DNA from: AP-15 sp963774345
GTDB taxonomy: Bacteria > Pseudomonadota > Alphaproteobacteria > ATCC43930 > CGMCC-115725
DNA length: 64,000 nucleotides
Reading direction: 5' to 3'
Assembly (NCBI GenBank): GCA_963774345.1
Contig: CAVZFB010000016.1
Coordinates: forward strand, 157,165 to 221,164
Made by a program: the position numbers and the translations under genes. This document shows, piece by piece, positions 1-8,880 of this stretch. The notes under the pieces were generated by a model, which had not been told where the DNA came from, searched no databases, and saw nothing but the letters and a program-made list of their open reading frames with translations. Within the stretch, counting starts at the first letter, position 1, and each line of letters begins with the position of its first letter.

Positions 1-408
1 CACCTTTATAGCGCGCCGCGGCGCATCCTGCTCGACGATGCCGGCGCATTCGATCAGGAAAACGAAGGGCGCCGCGCTGCCGTCCATGACCGGAACCTCG
101 GGCCCGTCGAGCTCGACAACCGCGTTGTCGATCTCGGTGCCCGCCAAAGCCGCCATCAGATGCTCGACCGTACCAACACTCGTCCCCCCGCCATCGGATA
201 ATGCAGTACAGCGCCCCGATTCGACGGCGTTGCTCCAATTTGCGACGATTTCGACCTCGGCGTCGGTGCGGCGGAAAACGATTCCCGTTCCCGGCGCCGC
301 AGGCAACAAATTCATCGCCACCCGACGGCCCGAGTGAAGACCGACCCCTCGGCAACCAATTACAGTTTTGAGCGTCTGTTGCAGCGGCGCTGTGATTTCC
401 CCCAACAT
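1..408 (-). CDS. lpxC: LpxC, UDP-3-O-acyl-N-acetylglucosamine deacetylase (N-terminal part, cut by window edge)
   Basis: The first 136 residues of the zinc-dependent deacetylase that makes the committed step of lipid A synthesis in the cytoplasm. The reading frame starts at an ATG (408-406) and runs open off the left edge; the full protein is normally about 300 residues. The opening QTLKTVIGCRGVGLHSG (residues 11-27) is typical of the family. VEHLMAAL (81-88) carries the first zinc-ligand histidine, and DGPEVPVMDGSA (101-112) is also conserved. It lies 215 bp downstream of ftsZ on the same strand, its usual place at the end of the dcw cluster in many proteobacteria. Its presence implies an outer membrane with lipopolysaccharide. 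The assignment is firm; only the C-terminus is unseen. Confidence 0.95.
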   Translation of the reverse strand, partial: MLGEITAPLQQTLKTVIGCRGVGLHSGRRVAMNLLPAAPGTGIVFRRTDAEVEIVANWSNAVESGRCTALSDGGGTSVGTVEHLMAALAGTEIDNAVVELDGPEVPVMDGSAAPFVFLIECAGIVEQDAPRRAIKV

Positions 409-623
409 GCGATCCACTCTCGAACATTGTCCCCCGACGGCTAAACCTACTCGCGCGAACCGACCGCCCCAAATCACTCTTTGTTGCCGATTGTTGCATT
501 GCGATGACAGAGAACACTACCCGGATCAAGCATTTAGACATGACAGCCGGTGCAATATTCCTCAAATTGTATACCGCTGCTGTGTCGGCTGGAGCGAGGC
601 AAGATGCGGCGTCCTAATCAGGT

Positions 624-2135
624 TCAGTTCGCCTGACGCCGCAGGAAGGCGGGAATGTCGAGCAGATCGTCCTCCTTTGACCCCGGCCGATCCTCGGGTT
701 CCAGCGAAGCGAGCCGTGGCTGAGCCGGATTGATGGCGGGCGGGATCGGCTGCCGAGCAGTCCGCTCCGGCGTCGGCGGCGCGGAGCGAGCGCGGCCTAC
801 TCCGGTGACGCGCTCGATCAAGCTCGGTACGCGGCCTTTCGGTTTTGGGGCGGCATCGCGCATTGGCGGGGTTACCGGCACTGCCGGCTGTGTCAGCGGG
901 ACCGGGCGTGCTGGACCGGCATCGACCGGCCTGGGGGCGATGAAGGCGCCCCCGCGGATCGCGACGCTTTCGGCCGCTGCCGCTTCCTGCGGCACCGGCT
1001 CGCTGTCATGTTCGGCACGGGCGGCTTCTCGTCCAGCTTCGATTGGCGGCTGAGCCGCGTTCTGGGTCAGCACTGGCTGAGTATAGCCCCCGGAAGTCGC
1101 TTCGCGGAGGGCCGGCACAGTCTCCCTGTTGCTGACCAGGCTGATCGCCGGACGCGCCTGGGAGAGCGCCTCTGCGTCAATGCCGGTAGCGACGACCGAG
1201 ATCCGCATCTTGCCTGACAAGGTTTCGTCAAAAGTCGAACCGAAGATGATGTTGGCTTCGGGATCGACCTCCTCACGGATGCGATTGGCAGCTTCATCGA
1301 CCTCAAACAATGTCATATCCGGGCCGCCAGTGATGTTGATCAGGACGCCCTTGGCGCCTTTCATCGATACGTCCTCGAGCAGCGGGTTCGAGATCGCCGC
1401 CTCGGCGGCGTCGATCGACCGGCGGTCGCCTTCGGCCTCCCCGGTGCCCATCATCGCCTTGCCCATCTCGCTCATCACCGTGCGGATATCGGCGAAGTCG
1501 AGGTTGATCAGGCCCGGCATCACCATCAGGTCGGTTACGCCACGCACGCCCGAATGCAAGACGTCATCCGCCATCTTGAAGGCATCGGCAAACGTCGTCC
1601 TGTCATTGGCTACACGAAACAGGTTTTGGTTCGGAATGATGATCAAGGTGTCGACGAATTTCTGCAGCTCCTCGATCCCGGCTTCAGCGATTCGCATGCG
1701 GTGAGTGCCCTCGAAATGAAAGGGCTTGGTCACGACGCCGATCGTCAGAATGCCCGATTCGCGGGCGATACGGGCGATTACCGGCGCACCGCCAGTGCCG
1801 GTGCCCCCGCCCATGCCGGCGGTGATGAACACCATATTCGAGTCGTGCATCGCTTCGAGGATTTCGTCGAGCGCCTCTTCGGCCGCGGCGCGCCCGACAT
1901 CGGGACGGGACCCGGCGCCGAGCCCGCGGGTAACGCCGATCCCCAGCTGGATTTTGCGGTGGGCGGTCGACTGCTGCATCGCCTGCGCGTCCGTATTGCA
2001 GACGACGAACTCACATCCGACCAAATTCGAGCGGATCATATTGTTGACGGCGTTTCCCCCGGCGCCGCCCACCCCGACAACTGTGATTCGGGGCTTCATC
2101 TCCTGCTCGTCCCTCGGGATGCTCAGATTGATCAT
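624..2135 (-). CDS. ftsZ: FtsZ, tubulin-like cell division GTPase
   Basis: Polymerises under the membrane into the Z ring that recruits the divisome. The 503-residue protein has the nucleotide-binding glycine loop GVGGAGGNAVNNMI (21-34), the tubulin signature GGGTGTG (109-115), and a T7 loop NLDFADIRTVM that completes the GTPase site of the neighbouring subunit. After the globular part comes a long Pro/Ala-rich linker, as in other alphaproteobacterial FtsZ. The end DDLLDIPAFLRRQAN is the conserved C-terminal peptide that binds FtsA and other partners. The start is supported by a strong ribosome site (GGAGGA, rc of 2139-2144) 3 bp upstream and by the usual NLSIPRDEQE opening. A spacer of 131 bp separates it from ftsA, so it may have its own promoter there. 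Confidence 0.98.
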   Translation of the reverse strand: MINLSIPRDEQEMKPRITVVGVGGAGGNAVNNMIRSNLVGCEFVVCNTDAQAMQQSTAHRKIQLGIGVTRGLGAGSRPDVGRAAAEEALDEILEAMHDSNMVFITAGMGGGTGTGGAPVIARIARESGILTIGVVTKPFHFEGTHRMRIAEAGIEELQKFVDTLIIIPNQNLFRVANDRTTFADAFKMADDVLHSGVRGVTDLMVMPGLINLDFADIRTVMSEMGKAMMGTGEAEGDRRSIDAAEAAISNPLLEDVSMKGAKGVLINITGGPDMTLFEVDEAANRIREEVDPEANIIFGSTFDETLSGKMRISVVATGIDAEALSQARPAISLVSNRETVPALREATSGGYTQPVLTQNAAQPPIEAGREAARAEHDSEPVPQEAAAAESVAIRGGAFIAPRPVDAGPARPVPLTQPAVPVTPPMRDAAPKPKGRVPSLIERVTGVGRARSAPPTPERTARQPIPPAINPAQPRLASLEPEDRPGSKEDDLLDIPAFLRRQAN

Positions 2136-2266
2136 ATGTCCTCCACTGCTTCGCAGCCTCGATCATGCCCGGAAGGATCCGGGCTTCCCCCTCTTTTGGC
2201 CGACATCGACTTAGCCGGTTTTGTCCGGTACCGGTAGTCGCGCCGGCATCAAAACGACAATTTCTC

Positions 2267-3628
2267 TCAGATATTCTCCCGCAGCCAATGGCCCAGTCGG
2301 CCAATGATCCCGTTTGGGGGCCCTGCCGGCGCGCGCACAGCGTGCGGCGTCTCGGCCCGCTGCGACATCGCGAAATGGAGCAGACCTGCGGCGGCCGAGA
2401 ATGCCGGACCACCAGTTGCCTCGGCGAGGCCGGCGACGCGCTGCGGGCGCCCGAGGCGAACCTGCTTGTCGAGAATCAGGCCAGCGAATTCGCGGGCGCC
2501 ATGCAGTTGACAGGCCCCCCCGGTCAGCACCACGCGCCGTCCGGCGATCTTGTCGAACCCACTCGCTTCGAGCCGATTGCGCACGAGCTCGAAGGTCTCT
2601 TCGATGCGCGGCGCGATGATACCGACGAGTAGCGATTTCGGCACATGGTTGACATGTCCCTCTTCCTCCTCGCCGATCTGGGGAACCGCGATCATCTCGC
2701 GCTCGTCGGTGCTGGCGGAAACGGCGGTGCCGAACAGCGTTTTCAGCCGCTCGGCGTGAGCGACCGGGGTGGACAGCCCACGGGCGATGTCGTTGGTTAC
2801 GTGACAGCCGCCCACCGGCACCGAATCGGCAAAGATCAGATTGCCATCGAAAAACACCCCGATCGTCGTCGTTCCGCCGCCCATGTCGATTACAGTCACC
2901 CCGAGGCCGATTTCGTCCTCAACAAGGCAGGAGAGGCCCGCGGCGTAAGGGCTGACGACCAACGCCTCGACGTCGAGATGCGAGCGCCCGATCGCTGCTG
3001 TGTGGTTACGCACCCCGCCGGCGCCGGCCGTCACCACGTTCATGTTGACGCCCAGTCGCTCGCCATACATGCCGCGCGGGTCGCGAATACCGCGGCTGTC
3101 GTCGATCGAGAACCCGACCGGCACCGAGTGGATGATCTGGCGGTCGCCGGGCTCGCGCAGCAGATAGCCTTGATCGAGCACGCGCTGCAATTCGGCCTCG
3201 CCAACCTCGCGCCCGGCGATGCCGATCTCGGCCTTGATGATCCGCGAAGCCGAGAAACCGCCCGACAAATTGGTCACCACCTGCTCGATCGTTTCCTTTG
3301 CCATTTCCTCGGCGGCGTGCACCGCGTTGACGATCGAGGCGCCAGCCGCTTCGAGATCGACAATCGTCCCGTTGCGCAGGCCGCGCGAAATTTGATGACC
3401 GATGCCGATGACCTGCGGTTTCTCCGGCTCAACCCGGGCAATAAAGCAGCACACTTTGGTCGTGCCGATATCGAGCGCTGCGATCACGCTGCCGTGCGGC
3501 CGATGGTGTGGTTTGGGCGGTCGCGGCGCTCGGCGCGACTTGCTCTTTTCGCCCTTTTTGCGCTTTGCGGTTGTCGTGGTCTCTTTCGGGTCGGTCGCCC
3601 GCATCAACGCCTGGTCCATCGCAGTCAT
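2267..3628 (-). CDS. ftsA: FtsA, actin-like divisome membrane anchor for FtsZ
   Basis: Actin-fold ATPase that ties FtsZ filaments to the inner membrane. The 453-residue protein begins with about 46 basic, proline-rich residues not present in E. coli FtsA. Then comes the phosphate-1 motif ALDIGTTK (51-58), a later phosphate-2 motif DMGGGTTT, and a C-terminal amphipathic helix (NGIIGRLGHWLRENI) that is the expected membrane-targeting sequence. The ATG at 3628 overlaps the ftsQ stop in an ATGA junction, which supports this start and points to coupled translation. Order ftsQ-ftsA-ftsZ is standard. Confidence 0.96.
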   Translation of the reverse strand: MTAMDQALMRATDPKETTTTAKRKKGEKSKSRRAPRPPKPHHRPHGSVIAALDIGTTKVCCFIARVEPEKPQVIGIGHQISRGLRNGTIVDLEAAGASIVNAVHAAEEMAKETIEQVVTNLSGGFSASRIIKAEIGIAGREVGEAELQRVLDQGYLLREPGDRQIIHSVPVGFSIDDSRGIRDPRGMYGERLGVNMNVVTAGAGGVRNHTAAIGRSHLDVEALVVSPYAAGLSCLVEDEIGLGVTVIDMGGGTTTIGVFFDGNLIFADSVPVGGCHVTNDIARGLSTPVAHAERLKTLFGTAVSASTDEREMIAVPQIGEEEEGHVNHVPKSLLVGIIAPRIEETFELVRNRLEASGFDKIAGRRVVLTGGACQLHGAREFAGLILDKQVRLGRPQRVAGLAEATGGPAFSAAAGLLHFAMSQRAETPHAVRAPAGPPNGIIGRLGHWLRENI

Positions 3629-4503
3629 GTATTCTTCGCCGGCAGGCGTCCTTTCTTGGCTGTCGGGGCTTCCTTTGGCGGTTCTGGGACGACACGCACA
3701 ACGAGCCGGTCGGGCAAACGCATGTCGATGGTCTGAACGTCGCGCTTCAGAATTGCGCTAGATCGTTGGAGGCGGGCGAGATCGGCCCACGCGCCGGCTG
3801 GGTCGTCCGCAGGGAGCAGAACTTCGATCGAATTGTCGATGCGCAAGTTCCAGCGTCGGCCGCCGACCTGCACCGCTGCGGTGACGCGTGAGGCGAGATC
3901 GGGTTCGCTCGTCAGCATCGCCAATAGTTCGCTCGCGTGGCTCGCCGCGTCTTCACCGACGACAAGCGGCAGCTTGGCGAACTGGTCGAGACGGGAGACC
4001 GGGATTACAGCGCCGGTGCGGTCGATCAACTCAATTTTGCCGGCATGCTGCCACAAGGCCAGCGGCGAGCGCTCGACAAGGCGGACATAGAGCGTATCGG
4101 GAAGCCGACGCTCGATCAGCGCGGAGCGGACCCACGGCAGACTTTCGAGCTGCTGCTTGGCGCGGGCCGGATCGACCGCCAGGATCGGAGTGCCGGGCCG
4201 AGCGCCGAGCGCATTGAGGATAGTTTCGCGATCGGTAGTTTCGCGCCCCTCGACCCGGATATCGGCGACCCGCAACCCGATCGCCGCACTGGCGCCGAGC
4301 AGACGGCTCGAGGCGTTATGGAGGACGGACTGGCCAAGCGAGGAGCGGCTGAACAGGGCAGCGCCGTAAACGGCGATGGCGAGAAAAGCGGGAGCGCCGA
4401 TCCACCAGGCGAGGCGACGGAGCCGTCCGGTCCAGCCAGCGCGGCGTCGTCGCACCGGCGCCGCCGCCCTCACCCCTCGCATGCCGCGTTCTCCACGATC
4501 CAT
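3625..4503 (-). CDS. ftsQ: FtsQ, divisome POTRA-domain protein
   Basis: Bitopic inner-membrane protein that links early and late division proteins. The 292 residues show an arginine-rich cytoplasmic segment (1-30), one hydrophobic helix (about 31-52) and a periplasmic POTRA domain (about 79-145, IRVEGRETTDRETILNALG region), followed by the FtsQ beta domain. The ATG at 4503 lies inside the 3' end of ddl (34-bp overlap). A second ATG at 4482 would shorten the overlap to 13 bp, so the exact start is open. It is flanked by ddl and ftsA as in other dcw clusters. Confidence 0.92.
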   Translation of the reverse strand: MDRGERGMRGVRAAAPVRRRRAGWTGRLRRLAWWIGAPAFLAIAVYGAALFSRSSLGQSVLHNASSRLLGASAAIGLRVADIRVEGRETTDRETILNALGARPGTPILAVDPARAKQQLESLPWVRSALIERRLPDTLYVRLVERSPLALWQHAGKIELIDRTGAVIPVSRLDQFAKLPLVVGEDAASHASELLAMLTSEPDLASRVTAAVQVGGRRWNLRIDNSIEVLLPADDPAGAWADLARLQRSSAILKRDVQTIDMRLPDRLVVRVVPEPPKEAPTAKKGRLPAKNT

Positions 4504-5390
4504 ACCACTAATTCGTCAAAGCCGATCCCGGCATGGCGGGCAATATCGGGCACCAGCGAAGTCGGGGTCATACCCGGCTGGGTATTGACCTCCAGCAGAT
4601 AAAGCCGGCCGTCGCCCGCCGGGGTGTCGTCGTAGCGCAAATCGGCTCGGCTAACGCCGCGGCAGCCGAGCGCGCGATGGGCGCGCAGCGAGATGTCGAG
4701 CGCCTCCTCGTAGATCCGGGCGGGGATCGGGGCCGGTACCAGGTGATCGGAGCCACCTTGCGCATATTTTGCCGTGTAGTCGTAGAAGCTGCCGCGCGGG
4801 ACGATTTCGCAGACTCCGAGCGCTCGGTCGCCCATCACCGCGACGGTCAATTCGCGCCCGGGAATAAAACGCTCGACCATGATTTCGCTGCCGAAGCGCC
4901 AGCCCGTGACCTCCTCGCGCCAGGAGTTGTCGCCGACCCGGACGATGCGCACGCCGACGCTGGATCCTTGATTGGTCGGCTTGACGACAAAGGGTGCGGG
5001 CAGCGGATCGTGCCACGCGAGTTCCTCGGGGCTGGCGACAAGATCCTCGGCCACCGGCAGGCCAGCGGCCCGAAAGACCATCTTTGCCGTCGGCTTGTGC
5101 ATTGCCAAAGCCGATGCGAGTACGCCCGAATGGGTGTAGGGGATCGCCAGCATCTCGAAGACGGCCTGGATGGTACCGTCTTCGCCGCCGATACCGTGCA
5201 GGGCGTTGAAGATCACCTCGGGGTGGGGCTGGAGGGCACGCAGCAATGCCGGGAGGTCGCGGCCGACATCGACGGTCTTGACCCGATGGCCGTGGTCGAC
5301 GAGCGCCTTCGCGCATTCCCGCCCGCTCGACAGTGACACCTCGCGTTCGGGCGACCAGCCACCCATTAGCAAAGCGACGGTTTTGATCAC
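4470..5390 (-). CDS. ddl: Ddl, D-alanine--D-alanine ligase
   Basis: ATP-grasp enzyme joining two D-alanines for the end of the peptidoglycan stem peptide, in the cytoplasm. The 306-residue length matches the DdlB type. The N-terminal motif GGWSPEREVS (10-19) and the C-terminal metal/substrate motif EVNTQPGMTPTSLVP are both present. The start is GTG (5390), with a GAGGGG ribosome site inside the end of murB; only 3 bp separate the two genes. It overlaps ftsQ downstream. Confidence 0.95.
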   Translation of the reverse strand: MIKTVALLMGGWSPEREVSLSSGRECAKALVDHGHRVKTVDVGRDLPALLRALQPHPEVIFNALHGIGGEDGTIQAVFEMLAIPYTHSGVLASALAMHKPTAKMVFRAAGLPVAEDLVASPEELAWHDPLPAPFVVKPTNQGSSVGVRIVRVGDNSWREEVTGWRFGSEIMVERFIPGRELTVAVMGDRALGVCEIVPRGSFYDYTAKYAQGGSDHLVPAPIPARIYEEALDISLRAHRALGCRGVSRADLRYDDTPAGDGRLYLLEVNTQPGMTPTSLVPDIARHAGIGFDELVVWIVENAACEG

Positions 5391-5393
5391 CGC

Positions 5394-6347
5394 TTAGCGC
5401 CCCTCAGACATTGGCTCGGCGCCTGAAAGGAGGCGGCCGATACGGCGGATTTCCCACTCGAGCACGACCCCGGTCACCTCGTAGACTTGGCGTCGCACTT
5501 CCTCACCAAGCCCTTCGAGATCGGCGGCGGTGGCGTCGCCGGTGTTGACCAGAAAATTCGCGTGCTGCGACGATACCATCGCCCCTCCGCGCACCAGACC
5601 GCGGCAGCCGGCAAAGTCGATCACGCGCCAGGCCGTGTCACCCGGCGGGTTCTTGAAGGTCGAACCGCCGGTGCGGCTGCGGATCGGTTGAGTGGCCTCG
5701 CGCGATTGCCTGATCTCAGCCATCGCCCGGGCGATTGTGGCCGGATCGCCGCGGGTGCCGCGCAGTCGGGCCTCGACGAAAATCCGGTCCTGGTCGACTC
5801 CGCAATGGCGGTAGGAAAACCTCATCGAATCGGCCGCAATCACGTGGGAAGCGCCGCTGCGGTCGAGCGCCGTTGTGGAAACTAGGACATCCTTGGTCTC
5901 ACGGCCGTAGGCGCCGGCATTCATGCGCAACCCGCCACCGATCGTCCCCGGGATTCCGGACAGGAATTCAAGCCCGGCGATCCCCGCCTTGGCAGCAGCC
6001 AGCGCGACGTTGAGGTGGAGCGCCCCGGCACCGGCCACCACTTCGCTCCCGTCGATGGTGACGCCGGCAAGGCCACGGCCTAGTCGGATCGTGACACCGG
6101 GAAGCCCGCCGTCGCGGATCAGTAAATTGGAGCCCCCGCCGAGCACCGTTACCGGGACCTCCGGCGGCAGCGCCGCGAGGAACGCGGAGAGGTCTGCGCA
6201 GTCCGCGGGCCGATACAGTACTTCCGCCGGTCCGCCGACACCGAACCAAGTCTGCCTTCCGATCGGCGCATTCTCGATCAGCCGGCCGCGGAAGTGGCCA
6301 AGCGCCACAATCGGCGGGGATATGGCTTCCGCGTGCAACGCGATCAT
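5394..6347 (-). CDS. murB: MurB, UDP-N-acetylenolpyruvoylglucosamine reductase
   Basis: FAD- and NADPH-dependent reductase that turns UDP-GlcNAc-enolpyruvate into UDP-MurNAc. The frame is open far upstream, but the true start is the ATG at 6347 (MIALHAEAIS), which overlaps the murC stop as ATGA, giving 317 residues. Visible are the FAD-binding VLGGGSNLLIRDGG (about 68-81) and GGSTFKNPPG, which holds the catalytic serine that protonates the product. The length and the FSYR segment fit the alphaproteobacterial form. Confidence 0.95.
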   Translation of the reverse strand: MIALHAEAISPPIVALGHFRGRLIENAPIGRQTWFGVGGPAEVLYRPADCADLSAFLAALPPEVPVTVLGGGSNLLIRDGGLPGVTIRLGRGLAGVTIDGSEVVAGAGALHLNVALAAAKAGIAGLEFLSGIPGTIGGGLRMNAGAYGRETKDVLVSTTALDRSGASHVIAADSMRFSYRHCGVDQDRIFVEARLRGTRGDPATIARAMAEIRQSREATQPIRSRTGGSTFKNPPGDTAWRVIDFAGCRGLVRGGAMVSSQHANFLVNTGDATAADLEGLGEEVRRQVYEVTGVVLEWEIRRIGRLLSGAEPMSEGR

Positions 6348-7768
6348 CCGACTCGCTCGCGATTTTCCAGGGCGGCGAGTGCGCCGGGCAGGCTGTTGGC
6401 CCAAGCGGTGATAGAGCCGGCGCCGAGGCACACCACCATGTCGCCGGGGAGGGCCAGCTCGGCGGTCAGCGGCGCGAGATCGCCGGGGTCGGCGAGCGCG
6501 CGCACGTTGCGATGACCGCGCTCGATCAGGCCGGCGACGATCGCGTCCCGTGTTACGCCCTCGATCGGCGCCTCGCCGGCACCATAAATATCGGCGACGA
6601 GAACCGTATCGGCATCGTTGAAGCAGGTGCAAAACTCCTCGAACAGGTGGGACACGCGGCTGTAGCGGTGGGGTTGAACGACAGCGATGACTTTGCCCGC
6701 GACGATCGCTCGCGCCGCCTTCAGTACCGCCGCAATCTCGACTGGATGATGACCGTAGTCGTCGATCACAGTCACGCCGTTCCATTCGCCGGTTTTGGTG
6801 AAGCGGCGCTTGACCCCTTTAAAATTGCGCAAGGCCACGCGCAGCGCGTCGTCGCCGAGTCCGAGCGCCTCGGCAACTGCCGCTGCGGCCAGCGAATTCT
6901 GGACGTTGTGCCGGCCGAACATCGGCAAATATAGGTCCGGAACCGTACGTCCACGCTCGGTCACGCTATCCGATACGACGATGTCATAGCGAGCCCCGTC
7001 ACGCCCGAGCCTGAGGTCAATGGCGCGGATATCGGCTTGCGGGCTCATCCCGTAGGTCAGCACCCGGCGATCCGACAATTTTGGGATCATCCCCTGCACG
7101 ACCGGGTGATCAATGCACAGTGCCGCGAAGCCATAGAACGGGATGTTGCCGACAAAGGTCTCGAACGCCTGGCGCAGCGCGTCGAAACTGCCGAAAAAGT
7201 CGAGATGCTCGGGATCGATATTTGTGACGATCGCGCCTGTCGCCGGCAGCCGGGCAAAGGTTCCGTCGCTCTCGTCGGCCTCGACCACCATCCAGTCGCC
7301 GGCGCCGAGCCGGGTATTGGTGCCGTACGCATTGATGATGCCGCCGTTGATCACGGTCGGATCAAGCTGGGCGGTCTCGAGCAGAGCGCCGATCATCGAG
7401 GTCGTCGTCGTCTTGCCATGAGTGCCGGCGACCGCCAACGACCATTTAAGGCGCATCAGCTCGCCCAGCATCTCGGCACGCCGGACTACCGGCAGCCGTC
7501 GTCCCCGGGCCGCGACGATTTCAGGATTGTCGGGCGCTACCGCCGAGGAGATCACAACGACCTCGGCGACGCCGAGATTGCCCGCCTCGTGCCCAATCGT
7601 CACGGGGATGCCCAGTTCGACCAAGCGACGTACATTCGCCCCATCGGCGAGGTCGCTGCCCTGTACGCGATAGCCGAGATTGTGCAGAACCTCGGCGATG
7701 CCGCTCATCCCGATGCCGCCGATGCCAACAAAATGCAATGGCCCGATAGTCAGCGGCAGCGCCCTCAT
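6344..7768 (-). CDS. murC: MurC, UDP-N-acetylmuramate--L-alanine ligase
   Basis: Adds L-alanine to UDP-MurNAc, the first amino acid of the stem peptide. The 474-residue protein has the N-terminal UDP-binding FVGIGGIGMSG (13-23) and the Mur-ligase ATP loop GTHGKTTTT (115-123). It is followed by the central NIDPEHLDFF motif and the C-terminal DDYGHHP segment typical of MurC. Both ends overlap neighbours by 4 bp (ATGA with murG and with murB), so translation is probably coupled along this stretch. Confidence 0.97.
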   Translation of the reverse strand: MRALPLTIGPLHFVGIGGIGMSGIAEVLHNLGYRVQGSDLADGANVRRLVELGIPVTIGHEAGNLGVAEVVVISSAVAPDNPEIVAARGRRLPVVRRAEMLGELMRLKWSLAVAGTHGKTTTTSMIGALLETAQLDPTVINGGIINAYGTNTRLGAGDWMVVEADESDGTFARLPATGAIVTNIDPEHLDFFGSFDALRQAFETFVGNIPFYGFAALCIDHPVVQGMIPKLSDRRVLTYGMSPQADIRAIDLRLGRDGARYDIVVSDSVTERGRTVPDLYLPMFGRHNVQNSLAAAAVAEALGLGDDALRVALRNFKGVKRRFTKTGEWNGVTVIDDYGHHPVEIAAVLKAARAIVAGKVIAVVQPHRYSRVSHLFEEFCTCFNDADTVLVADIYGAGEAPIEGVTRDAIVAGLIERGHRNVRALADPGDLAPLTAELALPGDMVVCLGAGSITAWANSLPGALAALENRERVG

Positions 7769-8880
7769 GCCGCGTATCCCTCGGACGCGCTGCCGGGTTC
7801 GAGCGCCAGCGCCAGCAGCGCCAAACGGCGGGCTGCATCGCGCCGGCCGAAGCCCTGTGCGCGCTGCGCTGCTCGAGTCAGCGAAGCGCCGTCAGCGAGG
7901 AGACCCTGTAGTCGAGCAGCGAGGGTGTCGGGTCGGAGGTCAGTCTGCGCGACAACCCATCCGCCTCCGGCTGCGACGAAAGCCTGGGCGTTCGCGGTCT
8001 GGTGGTCGTCGGTTGCGTGCGGGTAAGGGATCAGCAATGCCGGCCGACCGATAGCGGAGAGCTCTGCCACAGTTGAGGCGCCGGCGCGGCAAATCGCCAA
8101 ATGTGCGCGCGCCATCCGCCGCGGCACATCAATGAAAAAGCTTTCGATCTCTGCGACGATGCCGGTTTCGGCATAGGCCTCGGTGACGGAGGCCAGATCC
8201 TCGGGGCGCGCCTGCTGGGTCACCCTGAGCGCGGCACGCATGTCAGACGGCAACGCCGCGAGGGCCGGCGGCACAATCTCGCTCAGAGCCCGGGCGCCTT
8301 GGCTACCGCCAAGGATCAGCAACTCGATCTTCCCGCCCGGCAGTGGCGGGTCATAGCCGGGCTCACCGATGGCGAGGATACCCTGCCTAACCGGGTTCCC
8401 TGTGTAGACAGAGCGGGCTCGGTCGGCGGGGCGCATCCCCGCGGTCTCAGGAAAGCCGCTGGCAATCCGCCTCATCCTAGGCGCCAGCAGCTTGTTGGCT
8501 CGGCCGAGAACGGCGTTCTGCTCGTGGATAAGTGTCGCCAGTCCAAGCGACGCGGCTGCCAGCATCGTCGGTACCGACGGATAGCCGCCGAAGCCGACGA
8601 TCGCCTGCGGCGACAACTGCCGCAGCAGCCGGCGTGCCTGAACGATACCGGCCGCCAGCTCGGCCAGGCCGTGAGCGGCCCGAACGGGGCCGCCGGCGAG
8701 CCTTCCGGAACGCACGCAATGAACCGCGACTCCGGGAACGCCTAGGGCAAAGGCATCGGCTCTGGCATCGGTCAGCAGGTGGACCTGCCGGCCGCGTTCC
8801 ACCAGTTCGGTTGCCACAGCCTCGGCCGGGAACAAGTGTCCGCCGGTGCCACCTGCGGCAAGAGCGACAGCGGTGCTCAC
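7765..8880 (-). CDS. murG: MurG, lipid II GlcNAc transferase
   Basis: Peripheral membrane GT28 glycosyltransferase that adds GlcNAc to lipid I, giving lipid II. The 371 residues show the N-terminal glycine loop AGGTGGHLFPA (9-19), a second G-loop GFGGYPS, the conserved HEQNAVLGRANK, and the donor-site GGSQGA. Translation starts at GTG (8880), which shares GTGA with the ftsW stop. A MurG of this length is standard. Confidence 0.96.
   Translation of the reverse strand: MSTAVALAAGGTGGHLFPAEAVATELVERGRQVHLLTDARADAFALGVPGVAVHCVRSGRLAGGPVRAAHGLAELAAGIVQARRLLRQLSPQAIVGFGGYPSVPTMLAAASLGLATLIHEQNAVLGRANKLLAPRMRRIASGFPETAGMRPADRARSVYTGNPVRQGILAIGEPGYDPPLPGGKIELLILGGSQGARALSEIVPPALAALPSDMRAALRVTQQARPEDLASVTEAYAETGIVAEIESFFIDVPRRMARAHLAICRAGASTVAELSAIGRPALLIPYPHATDDHQTANAQAFVAAGGGWVVAQTDLRPDTLAARLQGLLADGASLTRAAQRAQGFGRRDAARRLALLALALEPGSASEGYAA

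Noticed and set aside
2645..3736. A 363-codon open frame on the strand opposite ftsA
   Set aside because: It is the GC-rich mirror of ftsA and ftsQ, with no domain and many low-complexity segments. The opposite strand carries a certain gene. Similar antisense frames at 4,533-5,336, 10,223-11,290 and 12,591-13,319 were dropped for the same reason.
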